Positions 1 through 10,146 are shown, counted from the stretch's first letter. The stretch: DNA of 64,000 bases from Euborellia annulipes (GCA_023213315.1 JAKCPI010014080.1:1-64000); one strand, 5' to 3'. A program made the numbers and translations. Notes: generated by a model from the letters alone, not told the origin.

Positions 1-557
1 GTTTTGAATTTTAATATAACCAGTTTGTGAAATAAAGTTCATATACTAGTTTATTAAGTAAAAAAAAATATGATCAAATTTAAGTAGCTTAAAAATTATG
101 AGTGAGCGCCTTCGCCCTCCCTTGGATACGCTACTGCGCCATACATGTAAAAGGGAAGAAACCAAGAGCTCGAGTTCAAACTTCTCGAGAGGCGGTTTTT
201 TTAACTATAAAATAGTATATGAACTTTTTCTGTAATCTCGAATGTAAAATTCATATACTTGTTTATGAATACCTCTTGAAATTTTTTAACATTGTAAATA
301 CAAATTAAAGGCTCAGCACTTAATTTTGCCCTTTGCGAGTTAATTTACGCCACTTTTGACGTACGGCAACGTCTTACAAATCATGTTAAAGAGGCATGCG
401 AAAAGTTTATCAGCTTGAATAAACCTCTGTCTTAAAAGGTATAATTATGGGGAATATACAGTTAGAAAGAATGAGTTTTCAGCTAAAAGATTTCACCATT
501 TATTTTTTTCCTATCATTTTATTTTTACGCGCTGCGGTAAATTCTAATTTTATTTTT

Positions 558-705
558 TAAACCCCTGTAGATTCCGAACGGCTAATCGAATCTAATTAAA
601 TGAGATGTCATTTGGTGCAGAAAGATAACCTCTAATAGAATAAATAAAAAATCCCGAGTAATTAACTCCCAAAATTAGTTTTTTCTCGAAAAACCTCATT
701 TTTTA
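558..705. repeat. Imperfect direct repeat, copy A of a ~334-bp spaced pair
   Basis: This block contains the landmark GATTCCGAACGGCTAATC at about 571 and then GAGATGTCATTT and AACCTCTAATAGAATAAATA. The same order of landmarks recurs at 892-1040, offset by about 334 bp, with scattered substitutions and indels. The intervening sequence also shows vague similarity, so the true unit may be a diverged ~334-bp tandem monomer. Confidence 0.75.
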
Positions 706-891
706 GGCAAAAAAATATCGAAAAATAGCCCTACTTGTGCAACGCATGGCGACTTGACCATAAAAGCTATCTTTCGTCAACGTAGTTTTTGAAGAGTGGT
801 TCAATATCCCGGGGTGGGTTTTCTTTTTTCGATATGAGGTCATTTTACCGCATGAAAACACTCGGCGGGATTTCGTTTTTTCCGAAAATTT

Positions 892-1040
892 AAACCCAAT
901 AGATTCCGAACGGCTAATCAGATCAGACTAAATGAGATGTCATTTAGTGCAGAAAAGTATAACCTCTAATAGAATAAATAAAAAAATCCAGGTATAACTC
1001 CAAAATTTAGTTTTTCTCGAAAAACCCTACTTTTAAAGCA
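892..1040. repeat. Imperfect direct repeat, copy B
   Basis: Second copy of the 558-705 block, with the same landmarks in the same order and about 85-90% similarity by eye. It ends in a run resembling CTCGAAAAACCCT, which also closes copy A. Confidence 0.75.
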
Positions 1041-1139
1041 TAAAGTCGCCCTTAATGGATAAAAAAACGCCACACCTGTCATATATTGTTTCAATGAAAA
1101 TGTTTGAACATGTTTATTTATGAAAACAAACTACCAGTA

Positions 1140-1440
1140 AAAAAAAAAAAAAAATACTTTCTCTCTTTATATTTTCAATATAGGTAAGGGAAGAAATAAT
1201 TTTTGAAGTCAAACAAAAGACGTTGTCACGTTAAAAAGCGCACCCGGCTGTGTAAGAAGGCACAATATAACCTAATTTTATTTGGCCAATATATCTCAAA
1301 AAAAAAATACTTTCTCTCTTTATATTTCAATATAGGTAGAAAAATAAATTTTTGAAGTCAAACAAAAAGACGTTGTCACGTTAAAAAGCCACCGGCTGTG
1401 TAGAAGACACAACCAACACCTAATTTGTATATATCTCACG
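1140..1440. repeat. Two tandem copies of a ~153-bp unit
   Basis: The string TACTTTCTCTCTTTATATTT begins at about 1155 and again at about 1308. Each copy continues with a GAAGTCAAACAAAA and GACGTTGTCACGTTAAAAAG block and a CACCCGGCTGTGTA/CACCGGCTGTGTA block. The copies abut, with oligo-A tracts at their left ends. The unit is unrelated to the 558/892 repeat. Confidence 0.8.
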
Positions 1441-1594
1441 AAATTTTGTCCTCTCGAATTGAGCACCCCCAGAAACTTGTTACATACCTATTTCTAGCCC
1501 TACATATTAAACTCTTTTTTTCCCTCGAGCCAAAAAAAAAGAAACCTTTCAACCTTCGATTCCCACATACAAATTCGAAACAAGAGAGAAGAAA

Positions 1595-1777
1595 AGCGGG
1601 CCACGCTACGTCAATCACACGATTGGGGCCTGATGATTAATGAAAATCGTGCTGGGTTATTGGTTCAACCGTGGGCAGTATTTGCACCAGTGATTTTAAT
1701 TGCTTTGTTTGCGCTGGGAACCAATGTGTTGGCTGAAGGTGTAGGGGCGTGCCGCAGCGCGGATTGGGGAAAAGTAA
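1595..1777 (+). CDS. Peptide/nickel-type ABC transporter permease, C-terminal fragment
   Basis: Only the last ~60 codons of a DppC/OppC-type inner-membrane permease are present. The visible part runs from a WGLMINENRAG motif through a hydrophobic segment (VFAPVILIALFALGTNVL) to the typical post-membrane tail that ends such permeases. One extra G near 1745 shifts the frame before the stop at about 1775. The ATPase gene starts 2 bp after the stop, so the two would form an operon. The missing N-terminal two thirds should lie left of 1595, where unrelated sequence sits instead; this marks the junction with foreign DNA. The family imports oligopeptides or similar solutes; in this neighbourhood the substrate may be a sulfur compound (inference). 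Confidence 0.65.
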
Positions 1778-1779
1778 CC

Positions 1780-3627
1780 ATGACAGAGATTTTAAAGAAT
1801 ACGGTACTACAGGTAAGACTTAACGGTGGCATTGGTCCAACACAGGCAGTTGTGTGGTTTCGAATATTTCTTTTTCATTTAAACGAGGCGAGGTCCTTGG
1901 GTTGGTGGGAGAAAGTGGTTCAGGTAAAACCCCATTGTCGAGTGCGTTATTGGGCTATGCACGACATGGTGCCAAAATTATTCAAGGCACAATTGCGCTG
2001 GATGGACAAGATATCCTCCAGTCTTGACGATCACGCCTTGCGTCAAATTCAGAGGTTATAAAATCAGTCACGTTGCCCAAGATCCGGGTTTGGCACTAAA
2101 TCCAGCATTAACAATTGGACAGCATCTACTTGAGTTATTTTAAGTCCATCAATCACGCTTATCCAGTAGTGAAAGAAATCATAGAGTTGCTAAAATTTTA
2201 GATGAAAATTGGGATTGCCTCAGGATGATGTGTTTTTAAAACGCTATCTCATCAGCAGCTCTCCGGCGGGCAACAACAACGGATTTTATTAGCATTGGGA
2301 ACTTTGTTACTTCATTAATTAACGGGATTGGATAAATTTGTGGCACGACCCACGGATGTTGCGTTTGAAGCTTTCGTACTGATAACCATTAAATAAATTA
2401 TGTCGCGAATTTATAATGTCCAAAACAATTTACAACAACTCACGCGGGCGACATACAGTGAAAGATATGCCTGGTTATTGCGTTAATTTTCATGTAATTC
2501 AATTGGTAAAACTGCAGAAGATACAGCATTAAGCCAGTTATTTGAAACGCCAAAACATCCTTACATACCCAAGGTTTACTCAATGCCATCCCCGATGTGT
2601 CGATTCGTAAATACTTATCCCCATCGAAGGACATGCACCCTCACCGAATGACCGTCCAGCAGGATGTGCCTTTGCCGCAAGATGTACTTTCGCTACGAAT
2701 TATGTCATCAACAGCAACGAAATTAACCCTGTTATCTCAAGCATTTTGATCCACATTTTGTTGCTTGTCATCATTGGGATGAAGTGGGCGTGATCACTTT
2801 TCAAGAGCTTGATCCGCATCTGATTGAATTAAAAACAGATCAACAGGCACTGCTTAAAGTAGAACATATCAATGCTTGTGAAGTGGCCAGCAACAAGCAC
2901 TTTTCGATGTTTCTTTTCAAATACAGCGTGGAGAATGTTTGGCCTTAGTCGGGGAGTCTGGTTCAGACAAAACCACACTATCTAGAGTGATTGCAGGACT
3001 GAATGAAAATGCAGAAGGTCAGGGTGATCGCAAGGGAGCAGCGTATTGTCGCTTGCAGGGACAAAAACGTCAGTTAACACAACGACATGAACTTCCAGTA
3101 TATCTTTCAAAATCCATATGAAGCCTTGAATCCAGCACATACCATAGGACAGACACTCACTAAAGTGGTTCAGCACTTTTTTGCTACATCTCAGCAAGAA
3201 ACTCAACAAAAGGTCGTTCAGGTACTTCAACAAGTATCGCTTCCTCCACAGGGTTCAAGAACTCTACCCAAGAGATTTATCTGGCGGAGAACGGCAACGT
3301 GTAGCGATTGCACGAGCGCTGTTATGTCAGCCTGATGTTTTGATTTGCGACGAAATTACTTCTGCTTTAGATGTGTCAGTACAAGCATCTATTTTAAAAC
3401 TGTTGCAACAACTGCAAAAGCAAGGCGTAACTTTACTTTTTGTGACCCATAACCTTGGGGTAGTTCGAGCAATTGCTGATCGAGTTGCCGTTTTAAAAAA
3501 TGGCCATCTGGTGGAATACGGTGAAACCGATCAAGTACTGAGTCATCCGCAACATGCGTATACCAAAACTTTGCTCACACATGCACCCAGCTTATTTAAG
3601 ACTACAGCACAGCGTATCTGTGCATAA
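1780..3627 (+). CDS. Double-domain ABC transporter ATPase (DppD-DppF fusion type), heavily frameshifted
   Basis: Two ABC ATPase domains follow each other in one gene of about 610 codons, the layout of fused peptide-transport ATPases such as GsiA/YejF. Domain 1 shows Walker A GESGSGKT near 1911-1930, a Q-loop region (AQDPGLALNP, ~2075) and the signature LSGGQQQR (~2262); its Walker B region at ~2320-2400 is scrambled. A KYLSP..GHAPSP linker with the oligopeptide-transporter C-motif follows at ~2610. Domain 2 has Walker A read as GESGSDKT (Gly to Asp at the sixth position), signature LSGGERQRVA, Walker B VLICDEITSALD and H-loop FVTHN. At least five frame breaks interrupt it. It would energise import together with the permease upstream, and it precedes the SfnB/DszC-like gene by 26 bp, suggesting a shared transcript. 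Confidence 0.75.
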
Positions 3628-3653
3628 AAAACAAGAGATTTTCCGGAGTTAAA

Positions 3654-4924
3654 ATGAACGATATTCAGCAACACAATTTTTTTTAGAATTGGGCAGTATA
3701 AGACATATTCAAAGTGAACAAGAAGCATTGGATATTGCCAAGGCAGTAGCAAAACAACTGACTGAATTTGCTCAAGATCCTCAATATAACAAAAGTGTTC
3801 CTTATGAACAGGCCCGCTTAATTTCAGAAGCAGGGCTGACAGCGATTATTGTTCCTCAACAATTTGGTGGTTTAGGTGCGAGTATTACCACATTGGTCAA
3901 TGTGGTAAAGATCATTTCATCTGCAGATGGTGGTGTGGAGCAACTTCTACAAATTCATTTCACCATGTTTCGAGGAATTTTAACGGGTTATGAGGATGAT
4001 ATTCGCGATCAATTATTGCGTGATGTATTAAGTGGTAAGCGTTTAGGCAATGCACTCGCAGAAGTGGGCGGAAAAGATAAATTTCAGCATAAGACTCGTG
4101 TAGAAAGAAATTCACAAGGGCAGTTAATCTTAAATGGCAGTAAATTTTATTCCACAGGCTCTTTATTGGCCGAGTGGATCTCTTTATTTGCAGGCAGTGA
4201 TGATGGACCTGTTTCGATCTTGATTCATCGTGATACGCATGGGGTAGAACTGCTCGATGATTGGGATGCAATGGGGCAAAACAATAGTGTCAGTGGCACA
4301 GTCAATTTTAAAGATGTTGTTGTCGATGAACGCTATGTTGCCAAGCGCAATACTGGTGGTTTAGGGACAGTGCTACGCACAGGTTTAACTTGGCCTCAGA
4401 TTTTGCATGCAGCTATGGATACAGGTATTGCCAAAGGTGCACTTGAAGGGGGGATTGATTATTTGCAACAGAATGCTCGTCCTTGGGTGGAAAGTGGCGT
4501 CGACTCCCCGACACAGGAACCGCATATCATTAAGCAAATTGGTGAGTTTGCAGTTTTGGTCCGTTCAGCAGAAGCACTTTTAGATCGCTCAGCAGCGATT
4601 TTTGAGCAGCATTTAACCAATCTGGAAGATGAAGCCTTACAAACTGAATTGATTTTATCTGTGGCTGCCACACGGAGTCAGTCAGACCATGCATCTTTGA
4701 AAATTTCCAGTGAAATTTTTGGCTTACTTGGAGCAAGCTCTACTTTGTCAAAATGGAATTTAGATCGTTTCTGGCGTAATGCTCGTACACATACCACACA
4801 TGATCCGATTCGTTGGCGTTTATATCATGTTGGAAATTATTATTTAAATAATATTCCACCTGGTGAATATAACTCTGTGCTTTTAAAGAAACAGGCTGAA
4901 AATGTGACCAAATTTAAGTCATAA
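3654..4924 (+). CDS. sfnB: SfnB/DszC-family acyl-CoA-dehydrogenase-fold flavoprotein (sulfur acquisition oxidoreductase)
   Basis: About 422 codons from the ATG at 3654; one missing T in an eight-T run (3677-3684) breaks the frame, after which a 411-codon frame runs intact from 3689. The fold is acyl-CoA dehydrogenase-like: N-terminal helical domain, IVPQQFGGLG near residue 60, middle beta domain with DDWDAMGQNNSVSG, and the C-terminal signature DRFWRNARTHTTHDP near residue 370. The RTHxxHDP motif, with two histidines, is shared with DszC, where these histidines line the flavin site, and with SfnB/MsuC-type sulfur enzymes; it is not typical of true acyl-CoA dehydrogenases. It probably oxidises an organosulfur compound with reduced FMN supplied by a separate reductase. 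Sulfone, sulfide and sulfinate are all possible substrates. Neighbours: a peptide-type ABC ATPase upstream and, facing it, the DszB-like gene. Confidence 0.8.
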
Positions 4925-5085
4925 TTTGAGTTCGACAAAAATATGCTATTCGGAAACCTCATCCACAACTGTTTGAGGCAGTACTTAATCGCATATTTTT
5001 TTCGGTGAGAAGCAGCGTTTTTGTGCGTTGAGAATAGTCAGAAGCTTTTGTATAGGCGATGCCTTAAATTTGGAAGTTGAAAAAT

Positions 5086-5112
5086 AAAAGGTTGTCATCA
5101 CGACAACCTTTT
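5086..5112. terminator. Bidirectional intrinsic terminator
   Basis: A perfect 11-bp stem (AAAAGGTTGTC / GACAACCTTTT, loop of 5) is flanked by A-rich and T-rich sequence. It lies between the converging sfnB-like and desulfinase-like genes. Confidence 0.85.
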
Positions 5113-6183
5113 ATTTTTTCGTATTGTTAAGCCACTTTGTGCATGAATAGCAATGTCTTGTGCTAGCCATTCACGAACATTGATTTGAGCTGGAATAAAC
5201 TTCCAGCGATAGAGAAAGTCACTGAGGTCTTGTAAGGCAATAATCGATGTTTCATCAAAATTGGTATTCAGCTTGAGATGTGCATCTGCGCCATAAGCTG
5301 CATGGACCCATTGTTCACTGCTATTACATTCTTTAGCCAGATAGCGGTGAGTTTCATCTGCATGCACATGCGCCCATTGTTCAGCTTGTAAAACCGCATC
5401 GACGATGGATTGAGCTTGTTGTGGATATTGCGATAGAAAATCTTCATCCACAGTTAGTGTTCGAGGGGTACCATTATTTGAACGTAGGATAGGGTCGGGA
5501 TGTGAACCAATATCAATAATGGTATGCAGGGCAAAATCATGGGCAATTTGTGCTGCATGTGCGCCTTTTAAAAAGATGGCATCGACATCCCCTTTGATTA
5601 AAGCCACAATCTCTGCACTTGCGCTCAGTTTATTATGATTGCTAAAGAAACTCGCATCATTTTCTTCGGTATGATTTTGCTGTTGCGCCACTAATATATC
5701 AGCACGCAGACAATCCACCAGTTCCAGATCACTGACCTTAAGATTTACTGTTTTTAATGCATTTTCTAAACCGCGAATGGCTTGAGCACGAGAGAAATCG
5801 ATGATGGCATCTTGATTCAGTGGGAGCCCAAAGCGTTTACCTTTTAGATCCTCAACCGTCTTAATTTGGGAATCATATCGAGTCAGCAGTAATTGGACTT
5901 CATCTGCCCAAGATAAACCGATGACTTTGGTTTTTTGTCCAGAAGCATATGCCCAAATTGCAGGAATACTGCCACCATGCCGAACTGAATTGGCAAGGGT
6001 ATGGTTAAAATGTGAGTTACGAACCTCTTTTGAGTTCGATTCACGAATTGATTTAATTTCAATTTGTTGCTCAATAAATTTTTCTTTTAGCCAGCCTTTT
6101 TGAATCGAGATTCCGAGCCCTGTAGGAACTGGACAGCGTGTATACCAAAGTGTATTCAATGGTTGCGTTTGAAGTGTTGTCAT
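5098..6183 (-). CDS. DszB-like sulfinate desulfinase (periplasmic-binding-protein fold, cytoplasmic)
   Basis: Intact, 361 residues; DszB is about 365. The fold is that of SsuA/NMT1 solute-binding proteins, but there is no signal peptide: the chain begins directly with TLWYTRCPVP, matching the DszB N-terminus. The three DszB catalytic residues are in register. Cys17 is in CPVP, His58 is in SHFN, and Arg68 is in SVRHGGSIP, with His and Arg exactly 10 residues apart as in DszB and the trailing GG-x-IP conserved. DszB removes sulfite from 2-(2'-hydroxyphenyl)benzenesulfinate. The substrate here is unknown; an aryl or alkyl sulfinate is the reasonable inference. A sigma-54 promoter lies 33 bp upstream. 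The last few residues overlap the terminator, so the true stop may be slightly earlier (one A missing near 5118). The alternative, a non-catalytic binding protein, is less likely given the missing signal peptide. Confidence 0.8.
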   Translation of the reverse strand: MTTLQTQPLNTLWYTRCPVPTGLGISIQKGWLKEKFIEQQIEIKSIRESNSKEVRNSHFNHTLANSVRHGGSIPAIWAYASGQKTKVIGLSWADEVQLLLTRYDSQIKTVEDLKGKRFGLPLNQDAIIDFSRAQAIRGLENALKTVNLKVSDLELVDCLRADILVAQQQNHTEENDASFFSNHNKLSASAEIVALIKGDVDAIFLKGAHAAQIAHDFALHTIIDIGSHPDPILRSNNGTPRTLTVDEDFLSQYPQQAQSIVDAVLQAEQWAHVHADETHRYLAKECNSSEQWVHAAYGADAHLKLNTNFDETSIIALQDLSDFLYRWKFIPAQINVREWLAQDIAIHAQSGLTIRKNKRLS

Positions 6184-6215
6184 TGTGACATCCTGTTGTG
6201 ATTTGAATGCTTTAA

Positions 6216-6231
6216 AGCAATATTGATGCCA
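6216..6231 (-). promoter_or_regulatory. Sigma-54 promoter for the DszB-like gene
   Basis: The minus strand reads TGGCATCAATATTGCT: GG and GC dinucleotides separated by exactly 10 bases, matching the TGGCAC-N5-TTGC consensus closely. The start codon is 33 bp downstream. Confidence 0.85.
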
Positions 6232-6300
6232 TTGTTTAACTTATTGATATTTAAAATATATTTTTAATATCTATTTTTATGATGTTGATATATCAAATAT

Positions 6301-6347
6301 TGTTGCAATAACAACAGATAACAAGTGCGGATGTTTTAAATCAAACA
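6301..6347. promoter_or_regulatory. Pair of 16-bp inverted repeats; candidate SfnR enhancer
   Basis: TGTTGCAATAACAACA at 6301-6316 and TGTTTTAAATCAAACA at 6332-6347 each have half-sites TGTTK and MAACA around a 6-bp spacer. They start 31 bp apart, about three helical turns. They sit between two divergent sigma-54 promoters (6216 and 6419), at a distance suited to an enhancer-binding protein. That SfnR binds them is inference. Confidence 0.65.
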
Positions 6348-6418
6348 TCTCATCAAACACGTTTTTTAAAAAAACAATATAAAACAGTGGATTAAAATAT
6401 TTATGCCTTTGAAAAATT

Positions 6419-6434
6419 TGGCATAGATCTCGCA
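6419..6434 (+). promoter_or_regulatory. Sigma-54 promoter for the ABC exporter pair
   Basis: TGGCATAGATCTCGCA: GG at 6420-6421 and GC at 6432-6433 with 10 bases between them. The exporter start codon is at 6470. Confidence 0.8.
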
Positions 6435-6469
6435 GTGAGCTATAGATCTTTAGTTGTTGTTTTATTTTT

Positions 6470-8294
6470 ATGTTTAAAAATTATCCACTGCTGCGAAGTT
6501 TGGCCTTATATCGTTTTATGCCATTTCGCTTTGTATTGACGGCAACATTATTTGTCCTTGCCAATTTTGGCTTAGCACTACAGCAATATTCAATCGGACA
6601 TGCGATTGATACGCTAAAACACAGCCAACCTGAAAGTTTATTTCAGCATGCTTTTACAGATCCGTTAAATCCGTGGTTTTGGTTTATTCTACTGACGAGT
6701 ATCGCTTTACTTCGTGCCATTATTCAATATTTAGCGGGTTTAAGTGCCTTGATGATTGGGCAGCAATTGTTAAGTATTTTAAGAGAAAGAATCTTTAGTC
6801 AGGTCCAGCATTTAGATGTTTCATGGCACTGGAAACACGGATTAGGTGAAGTTTTATCAAGAACCACCCGAGATTCAGATAAATTAAAAGAAGCTTTAAT
6901 TAATTTTTGGCGACAAGTGTTTGAATCCAGTCTAGTGGTCGCCGCAACAGTCGGATTGTTGTGTTGGTATCATCCTTGGTTGGGGATCGTCCCGCTTATT
7001 TTTATTTTTCTAGGCCTAGCTGTGCTGTTTAAACTGACCAATCAGTTGGTGGTGCTGGATCATCAAGTTGCCTATGCCTATGAAAAAGTCAGTGATACTT
7101 TGGCTGAAAGCGTCAATGGCATTCGAGTGGTCAAAGCCTTTCAACTTGAGGAAAAGCTCTTACAACGTTTTAATGCTGCGGTTGATAGCTTTATTCGTCA
7201 TTCCATTCAAACCATTCGCACCAGTGCACAACGCTTACCGATTCCTCAAATGATTATTGCCTGTTCCTACTTATGGGTGATTGGGTTTGGTGGCTACTTA
7301 ATTGGACAAAATCAATTACAGATTGGGCAATTTGTGGCTGCTGTACTTATGGCAAATTTATTGGTGTTTCGTATTGAAAGTATTGGACAGGTCTTACATA
7401 TTTTTGCAGATGCACGTTCATCGGCAACTCGAATATGGCAAATGCTAGATGAGAAATCGGCAATTGTAGATGCTGCACATGCTTTGCCACTACAAGGGGA
7501 TGCTGATGGGGATGAAGGTTTAAATATTCGACTGGAAAATGTCAGTTTTCAGGATCGAAACACAGAAAAGTATATTTTAAAACAGTGTAATGTTGAATTC
7601 CGAGCAGGTGAAATCGTCACCATTGTGGGGGAAAACTGGAGCGGGTAAAACCACACTGATGAACTTGCTCAATCGTTTTATCGATCCAACCGCAGGGCAG
7701 GTCTGGATTGGTTCAGATCAACGCGGTTGGCTCAATCTTAAAGATCTTAGTTTGGTTAACTTACGTCATATGGTTCAGATTATTCCGCAAGATAATTTCT
7801 TTTTCTCAGGAACCTTGGCGGATAACTTAAAAATAGCCAAACAGGATGCGACTGAACAGGAGATGCGAGATGCGTTGCATTTGGCTTCAGCATCTGAACT
7901 ATTACAGCGACTCGATGCTGGTCTGGAGACACGAATAGGGGACAAGGGAGTCACCTTATCTGGAGGGCAAAAACAACGGATTGCACTGGCACGGTCAATT
8001 TTAAAAAACTCGCCAATCTTGGCGCTTGATGATTCAACCAGTGCTTTAGATTCCACTACAGAAAAACAGGTGTTACAGCGTTTATCAGGCTTGGCTGACA
8101 ATAAAAATCAGCTCAAAAGAACCATCCTGATCAATTCAAATAAACAGACCACGATTTCTTTATCAGATCGCATTATCGTATTAGATCAGGGACAAATTCT
8201 TGCTCAAGGGAGCCACACAGAATTGCTCCAGCATTGCGTATTTTATCGGGAGTTGATGGGATTTCAGAAAGCGCAACAGGAGATTCAAGCATGA
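6470..8294 (+). CDS. ABC exporter half-transporter A (membrane domain + ATPase)
   Basis: Type IV ABC exporter subunit of about 607 residues. Residues 1-330 form a six-helix membrane domain (first helix FVLTATLFVLANFGLALQQ). The ATPase domain follows, with Walker A VGKTGAGKTTL (after correction of one extra G near 7627), signature LSGGQKQR at ~7960 and Walker B ILALDDSTSALD. The Walker B carries DD where most have DE, so the catalytic glutamate is replaced, typical of the degenerate site of heterodimeric exporters. Its stop overlaps the next start (ATGA at 8291), so the two subunits are co-translated and probably form a heterodimer. A sigma-54 promoter and enhancer-like repeats lie upstream, placing it in the sulfur regulon. 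The substrate is unknown. Confidence 0.8.
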
Positions 8295-10124
8295 ATACCA
8301 CGGTTAAAAAATTTCCGACCGCTGACGAAAATCTCTGATCTGCAGATCGAAGAAAACTTAGCAAAACCGCGCTACATCGCGGAATGTTAAAAAAAACTCA
8401 TTCCTTTGCTTTATCCGATTCGTTATTTAATTCTAGCCATGATCTCAGTAGAGATCTTACAAGTGCTGAGCATCTTTGTACGTCCATGGGCAGTCAAGTA
8501 CATTTTAGATTCTGGATTTCAGCAAGTGGCTGGGAAACTGGTGTTGTATCAGCCAGTACTTTTTATAGCAATTGCTATTCTGGCATTCAGCTGGGTGTGT
8601 CGTTTTGGATTAGCGGGTATATCAAAATACTTGTCTGAAAAAGCGGCTTTAAGTGTCATTAATGATCTAAGGCGTTCATTATTTCAACATATTCAAGCTT
8701 TAAATATTGGTTATTTTGATCGAACTAAAGCGGGCCGAATTATTTCACGAGCGGATCGTGATGTCGATACTTTAGAACCAGTATTGATACAAGGACCACC
8801 TGAACTACTTTCTGCGATTTTACGTTGCGGATTAGCATCTGTGCTTTTGTGGCATATCTATCCCCCATTTTTCTGGTGTTTATTTGCAACTTTGCCGATT
8901 TTATTGACAATGACTGCAATATTTAAAAAGTCATCACAACGGCATTGGGGACGGGTTGCCGAAGAACGCAGTCGATTTACTGCACATTTGGTTGAAACGG
9001 TAAATGGCGCCAAAATTATTCAGCAATTAAATTATAGTGAAACCAATCAACAGCGTTATCAGCAGCTCTTAAAAGATTTTAATGATTCTATTATTTATGG
9101 AAGTAAGCGGACCAGCTGGTTTGCCCCATTTACTGGATTGCTTTCGACAGTGGCAACCGCAGTTTTTATTGTGATTGGAAGTTATGCTTATAGTGAAGGT
9201 GTCATCAGTATTGGACAGTTTGCCGAAAGTATTTTTTACGTGTTTTTATTCTTGGCACCTTTACAGGAATTGACCGATTTATTTGAGCGTTATGCCAATG
9301 GTGCAGCGTGTGCACAACGGATATTTCTACTTTTAGATACCCAATCTAGCATTCAAGATGCACCACATGCGTTGAAATTAGGGCAACTTAACGGGCATAT
9401 TCGTTTTCAGTCTGTACATTTTGCTTATACCACCAAAGCTGTTTTACAAAATTTTGATTTAGAGATCGAAGCTGGAACGGTGGTTGCGATCGTGGGGCCT
9501 ACAGGTCATGGTAAAAGTACGATCGTTCAGTTACTGACACGGTTTTATGAGCCTCAGCAGGGTGGGATTTTCTTAGACCGTTATCCGATACAGGATATTC
9601 ATCTGGACAGTTTAAGACAAAATGTCAGTATTGTTTTACAGGACAATGTCTTGTTTAGCGGCACAATTTTAGACAATTTACGTTTAATTCAACCCGAAGC
9701 TACAGATCAACAACTGATTCAGGCGATTGAAGAACTTGGTGCAGATGATATTCTAGGGCAGCTTCCTCATGGTTATTTTACTGAAGTTGGAACACTCGGA
9801 AAAAATTTAAGTCATGGGCAACGCCAACTTGTTTGTCTCGCACGTGCATATTTGGCTGACCCTAAAATTTTAATTTTAGATGAAGCGACCTCTGCAATTG
9901 ATATTTATACGGAACAGAAAATCCAATATGCCCTTCGACGCTTATGTAAAAATAGAACCTGTATTGTGATCGCACATCGCTTAAGTACCATTCAAGAAGC
10001 AGACAAAATTGTGGTGATTGAGAATGGTGCTGTAGTGGAACAAGGTGCTCATGAACAACTGATTCAACAGCAACAATCTTACTATCAGTTGTATCAATCT
10101 TATTTACACAATCAACTTGTATAA
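8291..10124 (+). CDS. ABC exporter half-transporter B
   Basis: Partner of the preceding subunit, about 610 residues. The first ~40 codons (8291-8410) are interrupted by frame breaks; from 8406 a 572-codon frame is continuous. The membrane domain has the typical exporter segment LNIGYFDRTKAGRIISRADRD. The ATPase has Walker A VGPTGHGKST, signature LSHGQRQLV (SGG altered to SHG) and Walker B ILILDEATSAID with the catalytic Glu, followed by the H-loop IAHRLST. Thus this subunit carries the competent Walker B and a variant signature, while subunit A has the reverse: complementary asymmetry expected of a heterodimer. It may expel a toxic sulfur-compound by-product or move a lipid or peptide; the sequence does not decide. 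Confidence 0.8.
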
Positions 10125-10146
10125 GCTTATACGCCACTAGCAAATC

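Larger units (their letters stand above)
1..1594. other. Gene-free, repeat-bearing segment unlike the rest; probable foreign or chimeric DNA
   Basis: No reading frame here resembles a known protein, and there is no ribosome-binding site followed by a convincing gene. The stretch is AT-rich with long A and T runs and carries two different pairs of imperfect direct repeats (listed separately). Around position 1595 the sequence changes abruptly into the middle of an ABC permease coding region, with no start codon or promoter. Inference: this is a misassembled join to non-Acinetobacter DNA, possibly repeat DNA of a host or co-sequenced eukaryote. A genuine insertion cannot be excluded. Confidence 0.6.

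Noticed and set aside
100..215. Possible tRNA-derived short interspersed element (a box-A-like TGGCGCAGTAGCG on the minus strand and GAGTTCAAACT resembling box B)
   Set aside because: The two boxes are in opposite orientation and no full element can be traced. The host identity cannot be claimed from this.
1425..1640. A 71-codon frame and its antisense partner at the end of the foreign segment
   Set aside because: Low-complexity, Lys/Phe-rich, no ribosome-binding site, and it crosses the junction at ~1595. It is a by-product of the AT-rich repeat.
3654..4924. Calling the gene a fatty-acid acyl-CoA dehydrogenase
   Set aside because: The RTHxxHDP C-terminal motif and the sulfur-gene context fit SfnB/DszC-type enzymes better; no beta-oxidation genes are nearby.
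5098..6183. Calling the gene a sulfonate-binding protein (ssuA)
   Set aside because: There is no signal peptide or lipobox, and the DszB catalytic Cys, His and Arg are all present in register.
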